Made by a program: the position numbers and the translations under genes. The notes beneath the pieces are model-generated. The model searched no databases, was not told where the DNA came from, and saw only the letters and a program-made list of their open reading frames with translations. Of a stretch of DNA of 64,000 nucleotides, positions 34,248-43,349 are shown piece after piece (position 1 is the stretch's first letter; every line of letters starts with the position of its first letter). The stretch comes from Kosakonia sp. H02 (GTDB lineage: Bacteria > Pseudomonadota > Gammaproteobacteria > Enterobacterales > Enterobacteriaceae): contig CP131915.1 in assembly GCA_030704225.1 (NCBI GenBank), positions 4,154,001 to 4,218,000 of the forward strand, in the 5' to 3' direction.

Positions 34248-36335
34248 TCAGGAATACGTATCCGTAGGGAAGAACTTATTACCCTGGGCGGTAATCGTTT
34301 CTGCACTTACCGGTTTGCCCAATAAATAACCCTGTAAGATGTTACAACCCAGCAGCGTAAGAAAAGCCTGCTGCTCCTCTGTTTCTACCCCTTCGGCAAC
34401 CACCTTCAAATTCAGCGTCCGGGCTAATGCCACAATCGCGGATACGATGGTGGCATCTTCACCCTCCTGACCGAGCTCACGCACAAACGCACGATCGATT
34501 TTTAATTCGCAGGCGGGCAGGCGCTTCAGATAAAGCAGGCTGGAATATCCCGTCCCGAAATCATCAATAGAGGCTTTCACGCCCAGATCCGTCAGTTCGG
34601 TCAACACCCGTACGCTCTCATCCGGGTTGTTCATCGCTGTCGTTTCGGTGACCTCCAGAATCAACTTTTCTGGCGGTACATCGTGCTTTATCACCGAACC
34701 CATAATCGTTTGCACCAGCGTGCTTTGCTCAAACTGCAAGGTGGAAAGATTGACGGCCATCGTCCAATCCTCATAGCCCTGCTTACGCCATTCACTCAGT
34801 TGCCGGCAGGCTTCATCCACTACCCAGTTACCGAGCGGCACAATCAGGCCGGTTTTCTCCGCCAGCGGAAGAAACACATCCGGTGAGAGCACGCCCTGAT
34901 AAGGGTGATGCCAGCGCAGCAGCGCCTCAAAACCGACCACCGGCCCGCAAGGCGCTTTGAATTTGGGCTGATAGACCAGATGAAATTCCTGCTTTTCCAG
35001 CGCCATCCACAAATCATTGAGTAATTGCAACTGCGTTTGTGCCAGCGTGTTCATGGAGGGCTGGAAGAAGTGATAGCCGTTACGCCCCATATGCTTGGTG
35101 TGGTACATCGCCGCATCGGCATTGAACATCAACTCGCGTTCGTTCTTACCATCATGCGGATAGAGGGCAATACCGACGCTCAAGGTGACCACGACATCGT
35201 AAGGATCAATGTTGAACGGTCTGTCGATGACCCGAATCAGCGAGCTGGCAATGGCAGCCGCATCGTCCGGCGCGTTCACTTCCGCCAGCAGCACGAATTC
35301 ATCGCCACCAATGCGCGCCAGCGTATATTGCCCTTTTAACTGCTGTGTCAGCCGGACGGTGACCGCTACCAGCAATTTATCCCCGACATCGTGACCCCAG
35401 GCATCATTTACCGTTTTGAAACCATCAAGATCCATAAACATCAGCGCAAAGAAGGACCCTTCGCGCCTGGCTTTATTGATGGCCTGCTCAAGGCGATCTT
35501 CCAGCAATACGCGGTTTGGCAGGTGCGTTAAGGTATCGTGCAGCGCCAGCCGTGCCAGTTCACGGTTTGCTGCTGCCAGTGACGTAGCCAGCAACGAGGT
35601 TCGCGCCTGCAAACGGGCGTCAAACATGGAAACCAGTAAGGTAATGCCCAACACCGAAAACGCCATCAGGCTGACCAGAATAGCCAGCCAGCTATTATTA
35701 AAACCGTGATGAATCATCGTGGCGTGCTGGTGCTGATAGGGAATTTGTGCGGCTATCATGCCAGTGTAGTGCATACCGGCAATGGCGAAGCCCATCAGAT
35801 TAGCCGCGCCAAAACGCATCAGCGCTACCTGTGCAGCTTCATGGCGCAGGCGGAAGGTGAGCCACAGCGCGGAAAACGAAGCGGCTAATGCGATCACTAC
35901 TGAGACCGCTACCCAGCCTTTATGCCAGACGATTGCCGGTGAAACCTGTAGCGCCGCCATACCGGTATAATGCATTGCCGCAATGCCCAGCCCCATCACC
36001 ATTGAGCCTGGGAGCAGGCGGCGTAAATGCAACGCCGGGGCGCTCACCAACCACAGCGCAAACAGTGACGAGCCAATGGCGATAACCATAGAGACCAGTG
36101 TCAGTAACGGTTCATAGCGCATGTTCATCGACATATTCATGGCCAGCATGCCGATAAAGTGCATCGCCCAGATACCGATCCCCATCGCAACGCCGCCGCC
36201 GATTAACCACACCCATGAAGACGCACCGGTGCTGGTGGCAACGCGTCCGGCCATATTCAGGGCGGTATAGGAAGCCAGAATGGCGACCACAAAAGAAACA
36301 ACAACAAGGATATAGTCGTATTGGCTAACCAGCAT
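34248..36335 (-). CDS. MHYT-GGDEF-EAL cyclic-di-GMP protein
   Basis: 695 aa. Residues 1-240 hold seven membrane helices with three MHYT-type motifs (AMHFIGM, AMHYTGM, GMHYTGM) thought to bind a metal and sense a diatomic gas. A GGDEF domain with an intact RIGGDEFVLL follows at about 265-420, without an RxxD inhibitory site upstream. The EAL domain at about 435-685 has all key motifs (FEALLRW, DDFGTGYSS, LKIDRAFV, EGVETEEQ). Both cyclase and phosphodiesterase sites look usable, so the net activity cannot be predicted. It lies between yhdV and yhdU, where K-12 has envR-acrEF and yhdJ. Confidence 0.92.
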   Translation of the reverse strand: MLVSQYDYILVVVSFVVAILASYTALNMAGRVATSTGASSWVWLIGGGVAMGIGIWAMHFIGMLAMNMSMNMRYEPLLTLVSMVIAIGSSLFALWLVSAPALHLRRLLPGSMVMGLGIAAMHYTGMAALQVSPAIVWHKGWVAVSVVIALAASFSALWLTFRLRHEAAQVALMRFGAANLMGFAIAGMHYTGMIAAQIPYQHQHATMIHHGFNNSWLAILVSLMAFSVLGITLLVSMFDARLQARTSLLATSLAAANRELARLALHDTLTHLPNRVLLEDRLEQAINKARREGSFFALMFMDLDGFKTVNDAWGHDVGDKLLVAVTVRLTQQLKGQYTLARIGGDEFVLLAEVNAPDDAAAIASSLIRVIDRPFNIDPYDVVVTLSVGIALYPHDGKNERELMFNADAAMYHTKHMGRNGYHFFQPSMNTLAQTQLQLLNDLWMALEKQEFHLVYQPKFKAPCGPVVGFEALLRWHHPYQGVLSPDVFLPLAEKTGLIVPLGNWVVDEACRQLSEWRKQGYEDWTMAVNLSTLQFEQSTLVQTIMGSVIKHDVPPEKLILEVTETTAMNNPDESVRVLTELTDLGVKASIDDFGTGYSSLLYLKRLPACELKIDRAFVRELGQEGEDATIVSAIVALARTLNLKVVAEGVETEEQQAFLTLLGCNILQGYLLGKPVSAETITAQGNKFFPTDTYS

Positions 36336-36500
36336 GATGTCATCAACTCATTCACTAAGGGCGTTACGTATTACTACAGTAGTGCAGGCAAAAAGGGCTG
36401 AGACATTATCACCGTATAGAGATGGCTCAAAATGATTTAAATCCCTGCATAAGCCAGGGCGATCGCAGCTTTTTCACGAAATTTCGCTACGAGCAATCAC
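36336..36500. other. Intergenic region upstream of the MHYT gene
   Basis: 165 bp, expected to hold the promoter of the minus-strand MHYT-GGDEF-EAL gene. No strong motif was recognised. Confidence 0.4.
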
Positions 36501-36662
36501 TTACAGAGAATCGCAATTCACCAGTTTGAGCGGATTGACGGAGTTCATATTGCGGCATTTGTCGATGTCAGTGGTCAGAAACTCGATCCACTGCATGAGT
36601 AATCCATCCAGCGCAAAGATCGAGAGAGCAAAAATAATCAGCCACCCATATTTGCGAATCAT
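36501..36662 (-). CDS. yhdU: Small membrane protein YhdU
   Basis: 53 aa, read directly from the sequence. The ATG at 36662 has GGGAGA ten bases upstream, and the TAA is at 36501. The N-terminus MIRKYG is followed by one membrane segment (WLIIFALSIFALDGLLMQW) and a polar tail with two cysteines (FLTTDIDKCRNMNS, LKLVNCDSL). It matches my recollection of K-12 YhdU, which lies next to fis. Probably a single-pass inner-membrane protein with the tail outside; function unknown. Confidence 0.78.
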   Translation of the reverse strand: MIRKYGWLIIFALSIFALDGLLMQWIEFLTTDIDKCRNMNSVNPLKLVNCDSL

Positions 36663-36765
36663 TCCGTCTCTCCCTTTCTTGCAGCCATTTGCAGAAAATA
36701 TACACGACTCAGATACCTTGCAATGACGAGGAAAGCGGGTTTTTTGCTGTCATTTCAGGTAATAA

Positions 36766-36799
36766 AAAAGGCGCTTCCCCATGCTGGTTAGCGCCTTTT
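36766..36799 (-). terminator. Terminator after fis
   Basis: AAAAGGCGCT / AGCGCCTTTT 10-bp stem with a 14-nt loop. Ts follow on the minus strand. It lies 27 nt past the fis stop. Confidence 0.88.
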
Positions 36800-36825
36800 A
36801 ATCAATACGACTTATTGATTATTAA

Positions 36826-37122
36826 TCAATTCATGCCGTATTTTTTCAGTTTTTTACGCAGCGTACCGCGGTTGATGCCCATCATCAGCGCCGCACGGGT
36901 CTGATTCCCACGGGTGTATTGCATCACCATGTCCAACAGTGGCTGTTCTACTTCAGCCAGTACCAGCTCATACAGGTCATTCACATCCTGACCATTCAGT
37001 TGAGCAAAATAGTTCTTCAGTGCCTGTTTTACCGAGTCACGGAGCGGTTTTTGGGTTACCTGATCCTGAGAGTTAACGGTAGAAACGGTCAGTACGTCAG
37101 AATTTACGCGTTGTTCGAACAT
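36826..37122 (-). CDS. fis: Nucleoid protein Fis
   Basis: 98 aa, essentially identical to E. coli Fis. It is a homodimeric DNA-bending factor that activates rRNA promoters and assists site-specific inversion. The flexible N-terminal beta-hairpin (residues 1-26) holds the invertase-activating region. The C-terminal helix-turn-helix is [21 protein letters not shown]. It is co-transcribed with dusB, 25 bp upstream. Confidence 0.99.
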
Positions 37123-37147
37123 AGTTCTGTCAGCTCTTTATTTCTGT

Positions 37148-38113
37148 TTACGCAAAATTTTCGAAGTATGCCTCCAACGCCTCCAGCTGTTCGCTGGCAT
37201 TCTCAATGGCGTTGAATGTGCGCCGAAACTGGTCATTCGGAGCGTGCTCCTGGAGATACCAGGAGACGTGTTTACGTGCAATTCGGTAACCCTTTGCCTG
37301 ACCATAAAAGTCATGCAGTTCACGAACGTGCGCGCAAAGCAAGCGCTTAACCTCTGCCAGGGGCAGCGGAGCAAGCAGCTCTCCAGTGTCCAGATAATGC
37401 TGGATTTCCCGAAAGATCCAGGGTCTTCCCTGAGCTGCGCGGCCTATCATCAGGGCATCTGCCCCCGTATAGTCGAGCACAGCTCTGGCTTTTAGCGGGT
37501 CAGTAATGTCGCCATTCGCGATAACCGGAATGGAAACCTTCTGCTTAACTGCCCGAATACTGTCGTATTCAGCGTCTCCATTGAACAAACAGGCGCGGGT
37601 GCGTCCATGAATGGTCAGAGCCTGAATGCCACACTCTTCAGCCAGTTGCGCAATTTCTACGCAGTTACGGTGCTCCGGAGCCCAGCCCGTGCGAATTTTC
37701 AGCGTAACAGGGACATCCACTGCGCTAATTACCGCGGTCAGGATCGATTTCACCAACGCCGGGTATTGCAACAGGGCGGAACCTGCAAGCTTACGATTCA
37801 CCTTTTTAGCCGGACAACCCATATTGATATCAATAATTTGAGCGCCACTTTCCACGTTAATACGTGCGGCTTCCGCCATCTCTTCCGGATCGCTACCTGC
37901 AATTTGCACGGTGCGAATACCGGGTTCATCAATGTGCACCATCCGCAGCCTGGATTTGTCGCTTTCCCAAACCTGCGGGTTAGACGACATCATCTCGGAT
38001 ACGGTTAAACCGGCTCCCATCTCGTAGCACAACGTCCGGAATGGTCTGTCAGTAATGCCAGCCATTGGCGCTGCGATCAGGCGATTTCTGAGCTGGTGGT
38101 GTCCGATGCGCAT
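37148..38113 (-). CDS. dusB: tRNA-dihydrouridine synthase B
   Basis: 321 aa, the K-12 length. An FMN-dependent TIM barrel that reduces uridine 17 of tRNA. Conserved motifs are AAPMAGITDRPFR at the start, DINMGCPAKKV with the catalytic cysteine, IRTGWAPEHRNC, LTIHGRTRACLF and VIANGDITDP. It is the first gene of the dusB-fis operon. Confidence 0.97.
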   Translation of the reverse strand: MRIGHHQLRNRLIAAPMAGITDRPFRTLCYEMGAGLTVSEMMSSNPQVWESDKSRLRMVHIDEPGIRTVQIAGSDPEEMAEAARINVESGAQIIDINMGCPAKKVNRKLAGSALLQYPALVKSILTAVISAVDVPVTLKIRTGWAPEHRNCVEIAQLAEECGIQALTIHGRTRACLFNGDAEYDSIRAVKQKVSIPVIANGDITDPLKARAVLDYTGADALMIGRAAQGRPWIFREIQHYLDTGELLAPLPLAEVKRLLCAHVRELHDFYGQAKGYRIARKHVSWYLQEHAPNDQFRRTFNAIENASEQLEALEAYFENFA

Positions 38114-38152
38114 GAGTTAAGAAATGACCATACTGTGACTGCAAGGCGGCGT

Positions 38153-38181
38153 ATATTACGCATTTTTTGCACGAGATGAAA
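38153..38181 (-). promoter_or_regulatory. dusB-fis promoter
   Basis: -35 TTTCAT and -10 TAATAT with a 17-bp spacer on the minus strand, followed by a GC-rich GCCGCC discriminator. The stretch looks the same as the E. coli fis promoter, which is growth-rate and stringently controlled and represses itself through Fis. Confidence 0.85.
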
Positions 38182-38373
38182 GGCCAAACTTTGAGCAATC
38201 CTCTGTTGTAGATCAAGGAATAGCCAGTCCACAACGGTGGACTAAGCATTACATCATAATTTTCATGCAGTTATGCGGAAGATAAAATTTTCACATTGTT
38301 AATAAATTCGCGCAGGTTATCGGTTTTTACGGGATCATAAGCGGCATAACTGATGTTTTTTTGCGCCAAAAAA

Positions 38374-38394
38374 AGCGAGTTTTGCGAACCCGCT
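38374..38394 (-). terminator. Terminator after cah
   Basis: AGCGGGTT / AACTCGCT stem (one A-C mismatch) with a 5-nt loop, followed on the minus strand by seven Ts. It lies 29 nt past the carbonic anhydrase stop. Confidence 0.75.
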
Positions 38395-38423
38395 CTCATT
38401 TTTTATTGGAAGTTTTCAGTCTG

Positions 38424-39161
38424 TTATTCGACAACCAAGCGGCCATACAGCGGCTGTAACGGACGGTTATTGTCGTGATGCATGGCTGATTTAAACTGCG
38501 CAAGTTGTTGGGAGGAAATTGTCAGAGGATGTTTCATCACCAGCCAGGTGACGCCTTCTGAGCAAGGCGGCGTGGTCAGAGAGCCACTAAAGCGCCAGTA
38601 ACTCTTCTCGGCGGGTAACAGCGCCGCCAAATCGATGCGATGGTTAATGGGTACAGAAGTATCCACTTTGGTGGGCAACTGCTGCCACAACGCCCCCAGC
38701 TCACGGTTAGCTGCACCGGTTTCAAACATCACGGCGATAACGGTGATGTCGCCGTCCGCCGAGGTATGTACCAGGTGCATCTCCAGCGGATAGTGCTTAC
38801 CGTGGATGGTATTTTCACTGGGGGCGTGGAAGTGGAATTGCTGCAAATTGCTGGTGTTATCGTCCAGCACGAGCGTATTGATATTGTTGAGAAAACTGGC
38901 TTGTATTGTGTGGCCATTATTGAGCAATACAGTGGGGCTTTCGCGGTAATGGTTTTCAAAAGGAGTCAGATGGGCGGTGACGGTTTTATCGATATCGACA
39001 GGAGATTGGTTTTTACCTGTCTGGCAGGTTTTGAATTCGCTACTCAGTTCGCCCCAGTGTTCCGGTGATGCTTTACCTTCGTAACTCCAGTGAGCCGACC
39101 AGGCAAGCGGGGGAAGTAAGCTTGCTACGACAATGGCCGTTTTCGCTATACGTAGTTTCAT
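38424..39161 (-). CDS. cah: Periplasmic alpha-type carbonic anhydrase
   Basis: 245 aa. Residues 1-22 form a signal peptide (ending AWSA), so the enzyme acts in the periplasm. It interconverts CO2 and bicarbonate. The zinc ligands are three histidines in QFHFHAPSENTIHGKHYPLEMHLVH. The proton-shuttle/Thr region and the SGSLTTPPCSEGVTW substrate pocket are intact, with a disulfide pair (CQTGKNQSP; PPCSEG). The gene is not in K-12 at this locus but is known in Klebsiella and relatives. It sits between dusB and prmA. Confidence 0.94.
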   Translation of the reverse strand: MKLRIAKTAIVVASLLPPLAWSAHWSYEGKASPEHWGELSSEFKTCQTGKNQSPVDIDKTVTAHLTPFENHYRESPTVLLNNGHTIQASFLNNINTLVLDDNTSNLQQFHFHAPSENTIHGKHYPLEMHLVHTSADGDITVIAVMFETGAANRELGALWQQLPTKVDTSVPINHRIDLAALLPAEKSYWRFSGSLTTPPCSEGVTWLVMKHPLTISSQQLAQFKSAMHHDNNRPLQPLYGRLVVE

Positions 39162-39276
39162 TTTATTCGTCCGATGAATATTTTTTAAATCAACCCGTTA
39201 CCACTAATCTTTACATGGCCGCTGATTATAATCGCCGAACAAATTAAACATCAAAAAAACCAGGGTTATATAAAAA

Positions 39277-39298
39277 AACGTGGCCCGCAGGCCACGTT
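39277..39298 (-). terminator. Terminator after prmA
   Basis: AACGTGGCC / GGCCACGTT 9-bp stem with a CGCA loop, followed by seven Ts on the minus strand, just past the prmA stop. Confidence 0.9.
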
Positions 39299-39304
39299 AC
39301 ACGA

Positions 39305-40186
39305 TTACTTTTTCTTGCCGGTGATACGGCACCACTCTTCTTTCTCAACCACCGGGTCAAGGGCGAACAAGTCAGCGTAGGCTTCACACACGCTATCAGC
39401 CTGGCTGGCAAGGATCCCCGAAAGGCCCAGTAAGCCGCCCGAAACGGGCAGCACGCTGATAAGCGGTGCCAGTTCACGCAACGGGCCTGCGAGGATGTTC
39501 GCCACCACAACATCGGCTTTCATCTCTGCTGGCTGGTCTTTCGGCAAATACAACTCCAGACGCTCAGAGACGCCGTTGCGCTCAGCATTATCACGGCTTG
39601 CCTGAATGGCCTGCGGATCGATATCGATCCCGATCGCTTTTGCTGCGCCGAGTTTCAGCGCCGCGATCGCCAGAATGCCGGAACCGCAGCCAAAATCGAT
39701 CACCGTTTTTCCCGCCAGATCCAGACCATCCAGCCATTGCAGACACAAAGAGGTTGTCGGGTGCGTACCAGTACCAAACGCCAGACCCGGATCGAGCATC
39801 ACGTTGACAGCGTTTTTGTCCGGTACATCGCGCCAGCTTGGGCAAATCCACAGCCGTTCGCCAAAGCGCATCGGGTGGAAGTTGTCCATCCACTCGCGCT
39901 CCCAGTCTTTATCTTCAAGCTGTTCGATTTTATGGGCAAAACCTTCGCCCAGCAGCGGATGGAAAGAGAGCTGGGCGACAACGTCTGCCATCTCGGTTTC
40001 GGCGTCAAACAGGCCGATAACATCGGTATCGCCCCACAGACGGGTCTCACCCGGCAATGGTTCAAAAACCGGCGTATCGTGCGTGTCCTGAAAGGTAATG
40101 GACACGGCACCTGCTTCCATCAGAGCATCGCTCAGATCTTCAGCATTTGCGCCGGTGGTGTTCAGTTTCAGTTGGATCCATGGCAT
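39305..40186 (-). CDS. prmA: Ribosomal protein L11 methyltransferase PrmA
   Basis: 293 aa, the K-12 length. It trimethylates several amino groups of ribosomal protein L11. The N-terminal L11-binding domain (residues 1-55) is followed by the SAM-binding methyltransferase domain with motif I VIDFGCGSGILAIAALKLGA and DVVVANILAGPL. LDPGLAFGTGTHPTT is the PrmA signature. It follows panF by 11 nt in a panF-prmA operon. Confidence 0.97.
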   Translation of the reverse strand: MPWIQLKLNTTGANAEDLSDALMEAGAVSITFQDTHDTPVFEPLPGETRLWGDTDVIGLFDAETEMADVVAQLSFHPLLGEGFAHKIEQLEDKDWEREWMDNFHPMRFGERLWICPSWRDVPDKNAVNVMLDPGLAFGTGTHPTTSLCLQWLDGLDLAGKTVIDFGCGSGILAIAALKLGAAKAIGIDIDPQAIQASRDNAERNGVSERLELYLPKDQPAEMKADVVVANILAGPLRELAPLISVLPVSGGLLGLSGILASQADSVCEAYADLFALDPVVEKEEWCRITGKKK

Positions 40187-40197
40187 GTCTTAACTCT

Positions 40198-41649
40198 TTA
40201 TCGATTAACAGAGACAGTTGGAGCCTGCGGCGCGGGGTGACCAAAACGGTTTCCGACGACGAAGGCGAACAAACTTAACAGCAGCGAGGGCACAATCGGA
40301 TGGAAGCCCAGGTACTGAATATTCAGGGTGGCGAGCACGGCATACAGCACGCCGCCAACAATCATGCCGCTCAACGCGCCCGCCGCATTGGCGCGTTCCC
40401 AGTAAAGGCCCAGCACCAGCGGCCACAGGAACACCGCTTCCAGACCGCCAAACGCCAGCAGATTCAGCCAGATTATCATTTCGGGTGGACGCCATGCCGC
40501 CAGCATCATCAACACGCCGAGGATCAACGTCGTCGCGGTCGAAATCCGCTTTAAACGCGGCTCATGACGAATTTTAGTCGGCTGTGCGCTTAACCACAGA
40601 TCTTTGACAATCGTCGCCGAGGCCTGCAACAGATGGGCGTTGACGTTAGACATAATGGCCGCCATGGGCGCCGCGAGAAATAACCCGGCAGCCCACGGAG
40701 GCAGCACTTCTACCATTAGCGTCGGGATCACCTGATCCGGCACCGACAGATGCGGCAATACGGCGCGACCCAGCGCGCCCGCCAGGTGCATACCGAGCAT
40801 TAATAGCGCGATGACGATGGTGCCGATAATAATGCCGCGATGCACCGATTTACTGTCTTTATAGGAGATGCAGCGTACGGCGGTATGCGGCAGACCAATC
40901 ACGCCAAAGCAGACCAGTACCCAAAATGAGGTCATAAACGCGGGAGAGAGAATATCGCTTGCGCCGTGCGGGCTAACCAGCTTCGGGTCGATCTGCTGGA
41001 GCGTATCGACCGCGTGATGTAAACCGCCCGCCGCGTGGATCACGCCTGCCAGCAGCACCAGCGTACCAATCAGCATTACCATGCCCTGCATGGTGTCGTT
41101 CAGCACGCTGGCACGAAATCCACCGAATGCGGTGTATAACGCAATGGTGACGCCGAAGATAAGCAGGCCGGATTCATATTTGATGCCGGCTGCGGTCTCC
41201 AGCAAGCGCGCTCCGCCGATAAATTGCACCGCAATCGCGCCGACAAACGCCACCAGCAGGCTGATGCTGGCAAGCCAGACAACAGCGCGGCTCTGGTAGC
41301 GCGCCATCAGCATGTCGTTCAGGGTAATGGCTTTATAGCGACGGGCGAGAATGGCGAATTTTTTGCCGAGAATGCCCAGCGAAAGCCAGATAGTCGGCAC
41401 CTGGATCATCGCCAGCAACACCCAGCCCAGGCCAAATTTATACGCTGCGCCCGGCCCGCCAATAAAGGAACTGGCGCTGACATAGGTTGCGGTTAGCGTC
41501 ATCGCCAGCACAAACCCGCCCATCGAACGGCTACCGAGGAAATACTCGCTCAGGAACGTGCCGCTGCTGCGCTGGCGCATGGCGTAAAAGGAGAGGCCAA
41601 AGACAACAATCAGGTAAATAACCAGCACGGCGATAATTTCAGTTTGCAT
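40198..41649 (-). CDS. panF: Sodium/pantothenate symporter PanF
   Basis: 483 aa from the ATG at 41649, the K-12 length. A solute:sodium symporter family protein with about 13 membrane helices, importing pantothenate for coenzyme A synthesis. Conserved parts are LGSRSMGGFVLAMTLTATYVSASSFIGGPGAAYK, the GGFRASVLNDTMQG segment and GLPHTAVRCISYKDS. It overlaps the yhdT stop by 11 nt. Confidence 0.95.
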   Translation of the reverse strand: MQTEIIAVLVIYLIVVFGLSFYAMRQRSSGTFLSEYFLGSRSMGGFVLAMTLTATYVSASSFIGGPGAAYKFGLGWVLLAMIQVPTIWLSLGILGKKFAILARRYKAITLNDMLMARYQSRAVVWLASISLLVAFVGAIAVQFIGGARLLETAAGIKYESGLLIFGVTIALYTAFGGFRASVLNDTMQGMVMLIGTLVLLAGVIHAAGGLHHAVDTLQQIDPKLVSPHGASDILSPAFMTSFWVLVCFGVIGLPHTAVRCISYKDSKSVHRGIIIGTIVIALLMLGMHLAGALGRAVLPHLSVPDQVIPTLMVEVLPPWAAGLFLAAPMAAIMSNVNAHLLQASATIVKDLWLSAQPTKIRHEPRLKRISTATTLILGVLMMLAAWRPPEMIIWLNLLAFGGLEAVFLWPLVLGLYWERANAAGALSGMIVGGVLYAVLATLNIQYLGFHPIVPSLLLSLFAFVVGNRFGHPAPQAPTVSVNR

Positions 41650-41881
41650 CGTCATCCTCCAGCGAAATATCACGGAAGATAAACCGCACCATCGCCCAGC
41701 AAAGTAAAACAAACAGCAGCGGTGTTAACAGGCAGGCCATCTCAAACCAGCGCGGTAAACCGGTGAATCCCTGCGCCGAGCCTGGCAAGTAAGCGCACAC
41801 TAACCATGCGGCAAGATATAAAAGGGTCAGCCACAGCGCCCAGCGGGCTTCTTTGTGGGCCTGAACAAAACGGTTGTCCAT
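41639..41881 (-). CDS. yhdT: DUF997 membrane protein YhdT
   Basis: 80 aa from the ATG at 41881 (MDNRFVQAHKEARWALW), the K-12 length. It has two membrane segments with a short proline/glycine loop (YLPGSAQGFTGLPRWF). Its function is unknown. Constant pairing and overlap with panF suggests a small accessory subunit of the symporter, but this is inference. Confidence 0.93.
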   Translation of the reverse strand: MDNRFVQAHKEARWALWLTLLYLAAWLVCAYLPGSAQGFTGLPRWFEMACLLTPLLFVLLCWAMVRFIFRDISLEDDDAN

Positions 41882-41950
41882 TTTTTTCCCTTGTGGATGA
41901 AGAAAGCGGGGATTGTACCCTAAGGGAAAGATGAGAGGAGAGAAAAAGAA

Positions 41951-41975
41951 AAAAGGCCGGAAGATCCGGCCTTTT
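41951..41975 (-). terminator. Terminator after accBC
   Basis: Perfect 10-bp stem AAAAGGCCGG / CCGGCCTTTT, 5-nt loop, then a T-rich run on the minus strand. It separates accC from yhdT. Confidence 0.9.
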
Positions 41976-41989
41976 GCGCGCAATGCAGA

Positions 41990-43339
41990 TTATTTTTCCT
42001 GCAAACCGAGTTTTTTCTCCAGATAGTGGATATTGGTGCCACCATGCTGGAAATTCTCGTCGCTCATAATACGCATCTGCAAATCAACGTTGGTTTTAAT
42101 CCCGTCGATGATCAGCTCTTGCAGCGCATTTTTCATCCGCGCAATGGCTACGTCACGGCTTTCGCCGTAGCAGATAAGCTTGCCGATCATGGAATCGTAA
42201 TACGGCGGTACGGTGTAACCGGCGTAAATATGCGATTCCCAACGCACGCCAAAGCCACCAGGCGCGTGGAAGCGCGTGATTTTGCCCGGGCTCGGCAGGA
42301 AGGTGTTCGGGTCTTCGGCGTTGATACGGCATTCAACCGCATGACCTTTAACAATCACCTCGTCCTGCTTGATGGACAGCGGTTGACCGGCTGCAATACG
42401 CAACTGTTCTTTGATCAAGTCGACACCAGTGATCATTTCCGTTACCGGATGTTCAACCTGAATACGGGTGTTCATCTCAATAAAGTAGAATTCGCCGTTT
42501 TCGAACAGGAACTCAAAGGTACCCGCGCCGCGATAACCGATATCCACACAGGCTTTCGCGCAGCGTTCGCCGATGTAGCGACGCAGTTCCGGAGTGATGC
42601 CCGGTGCCGGTGCTTCTTCGACCACTTTCTGGTGGCGGCGCTGCATGGAGCAGTCGCGCTCTGCCAGATAGATAGCATTGCCCTGACCATCGGCCAACAC
42701 CTGGATCTCGACGTGGCGAGGATTTTCCAGGTACTTCTCCATATACACCATGTCGTTGTTGAAAGCGGCTTTCGCTTCCGCACGGGTCATGCTGATGGAC
42801 TGTGCCAGGTCGGCGTCTTTGCGCACAACGCGCATACCACGACCGCCGCCGCCGCCAGACGCTTTGATGATGACCGGGTAACCGATGCGTTTCGCATGGG
42901 CGCGGTTCGCATCCATATCGTCGCCCAGCGGGCCGTCAGAGCCTGGTACGGTCGGAACGCCGGCTTTCTTCATGGCGGTGATCGCGGACACCTTGTCGCC
43001 CATCAGGCGGATAGTGTCAGCTTTCGGGCCGATGAAGATAAAACCGGAGCGCTCAACCTGCTCGGCAAAGTTGGCGTTCTCAGAGAGGAAGCCGTAACCC
43101 GGGTGAATCGCCACTGCGCCAGTAATTTCAGCAGCGGAAATAATCGCCGGGATGTTCAGGTAGCTTTTGACGGACGGTGCCGGGCCGATACAGACCGTTT
43201 CGTCCGCCAGTAATACGTGTTTTAAATCGCGATCTGCCGTCGAGTGCACAGCGACAGTCTTGATGCCCAGCTCTTTACAGGCACGAAGAATACGCAATGC
43301 GATCTCGCCGCGGTTGGCGATAACAATTTTATCCAGCAT
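41990..43339 (-). CDS. accC: Acetyl-CoA carboxylase biotin carboxylase subunit
   Basis: 449 aa from the ATG at 43339 (MLDKIVIANRGEIALRIL), the K-12 length. ATP-grasp enzyme that carboxylates the biotin on AccB, first step of fatty acid synthesis. The glycine-rich ATP loop KASGGGGGRGMRVV, the bicarbonate/biotin region RDCSMQRRHQKVVEEAPAP and EMNTRIQVEHPVTE are intact. It follows accB by 10 nt in the accBC operon. Confidence 0.98.
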   Translation of the reverse strand: MLDKIVIANRGEIALRILRACKELGIKTVAVHSTADRDLKHVLLADETVCIGPAPSVKSYLNIPAIISAAEITGAVAIHPGYGFLSENANFAEQVERSGFIFIGPKADTIRLMGDKVSAITAMKKAGVPTVPGSDGPLGDDMDANRAHAKRIGYPVIIKASGGGGGRGMRVVRKDADLAQSISMTRAEAKAAFNNDMVYMEKYLENPRHVEIQVLADGQGNAIYLAERDCSMQRRHQKVVEEAPAPGITPELRRYIGERCAKACVDIGYRGAGTFEFLFENGEFYFIEMNTRIQVEHPVTEMITGVDLIKEQLRIAAGQPLSIKQDEVIVKGHAVECRINAEDPNTFLPSPGKITRFHAPGGFGVRWESHIYAGYTVPPYYDSMIGKLICYGESRDVAIARMKNALQELIIDGIKTNVDLQMRIMSDENFQHGGTNIHYLEKKLGLQEK

Positions 43340-43349
43340 GTGCGCCTCG

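Noticed and set aside
42026..43213. 395-codon plus-strand frame
   Set aside because: Antisense to accC, whose own product is fully conserved.
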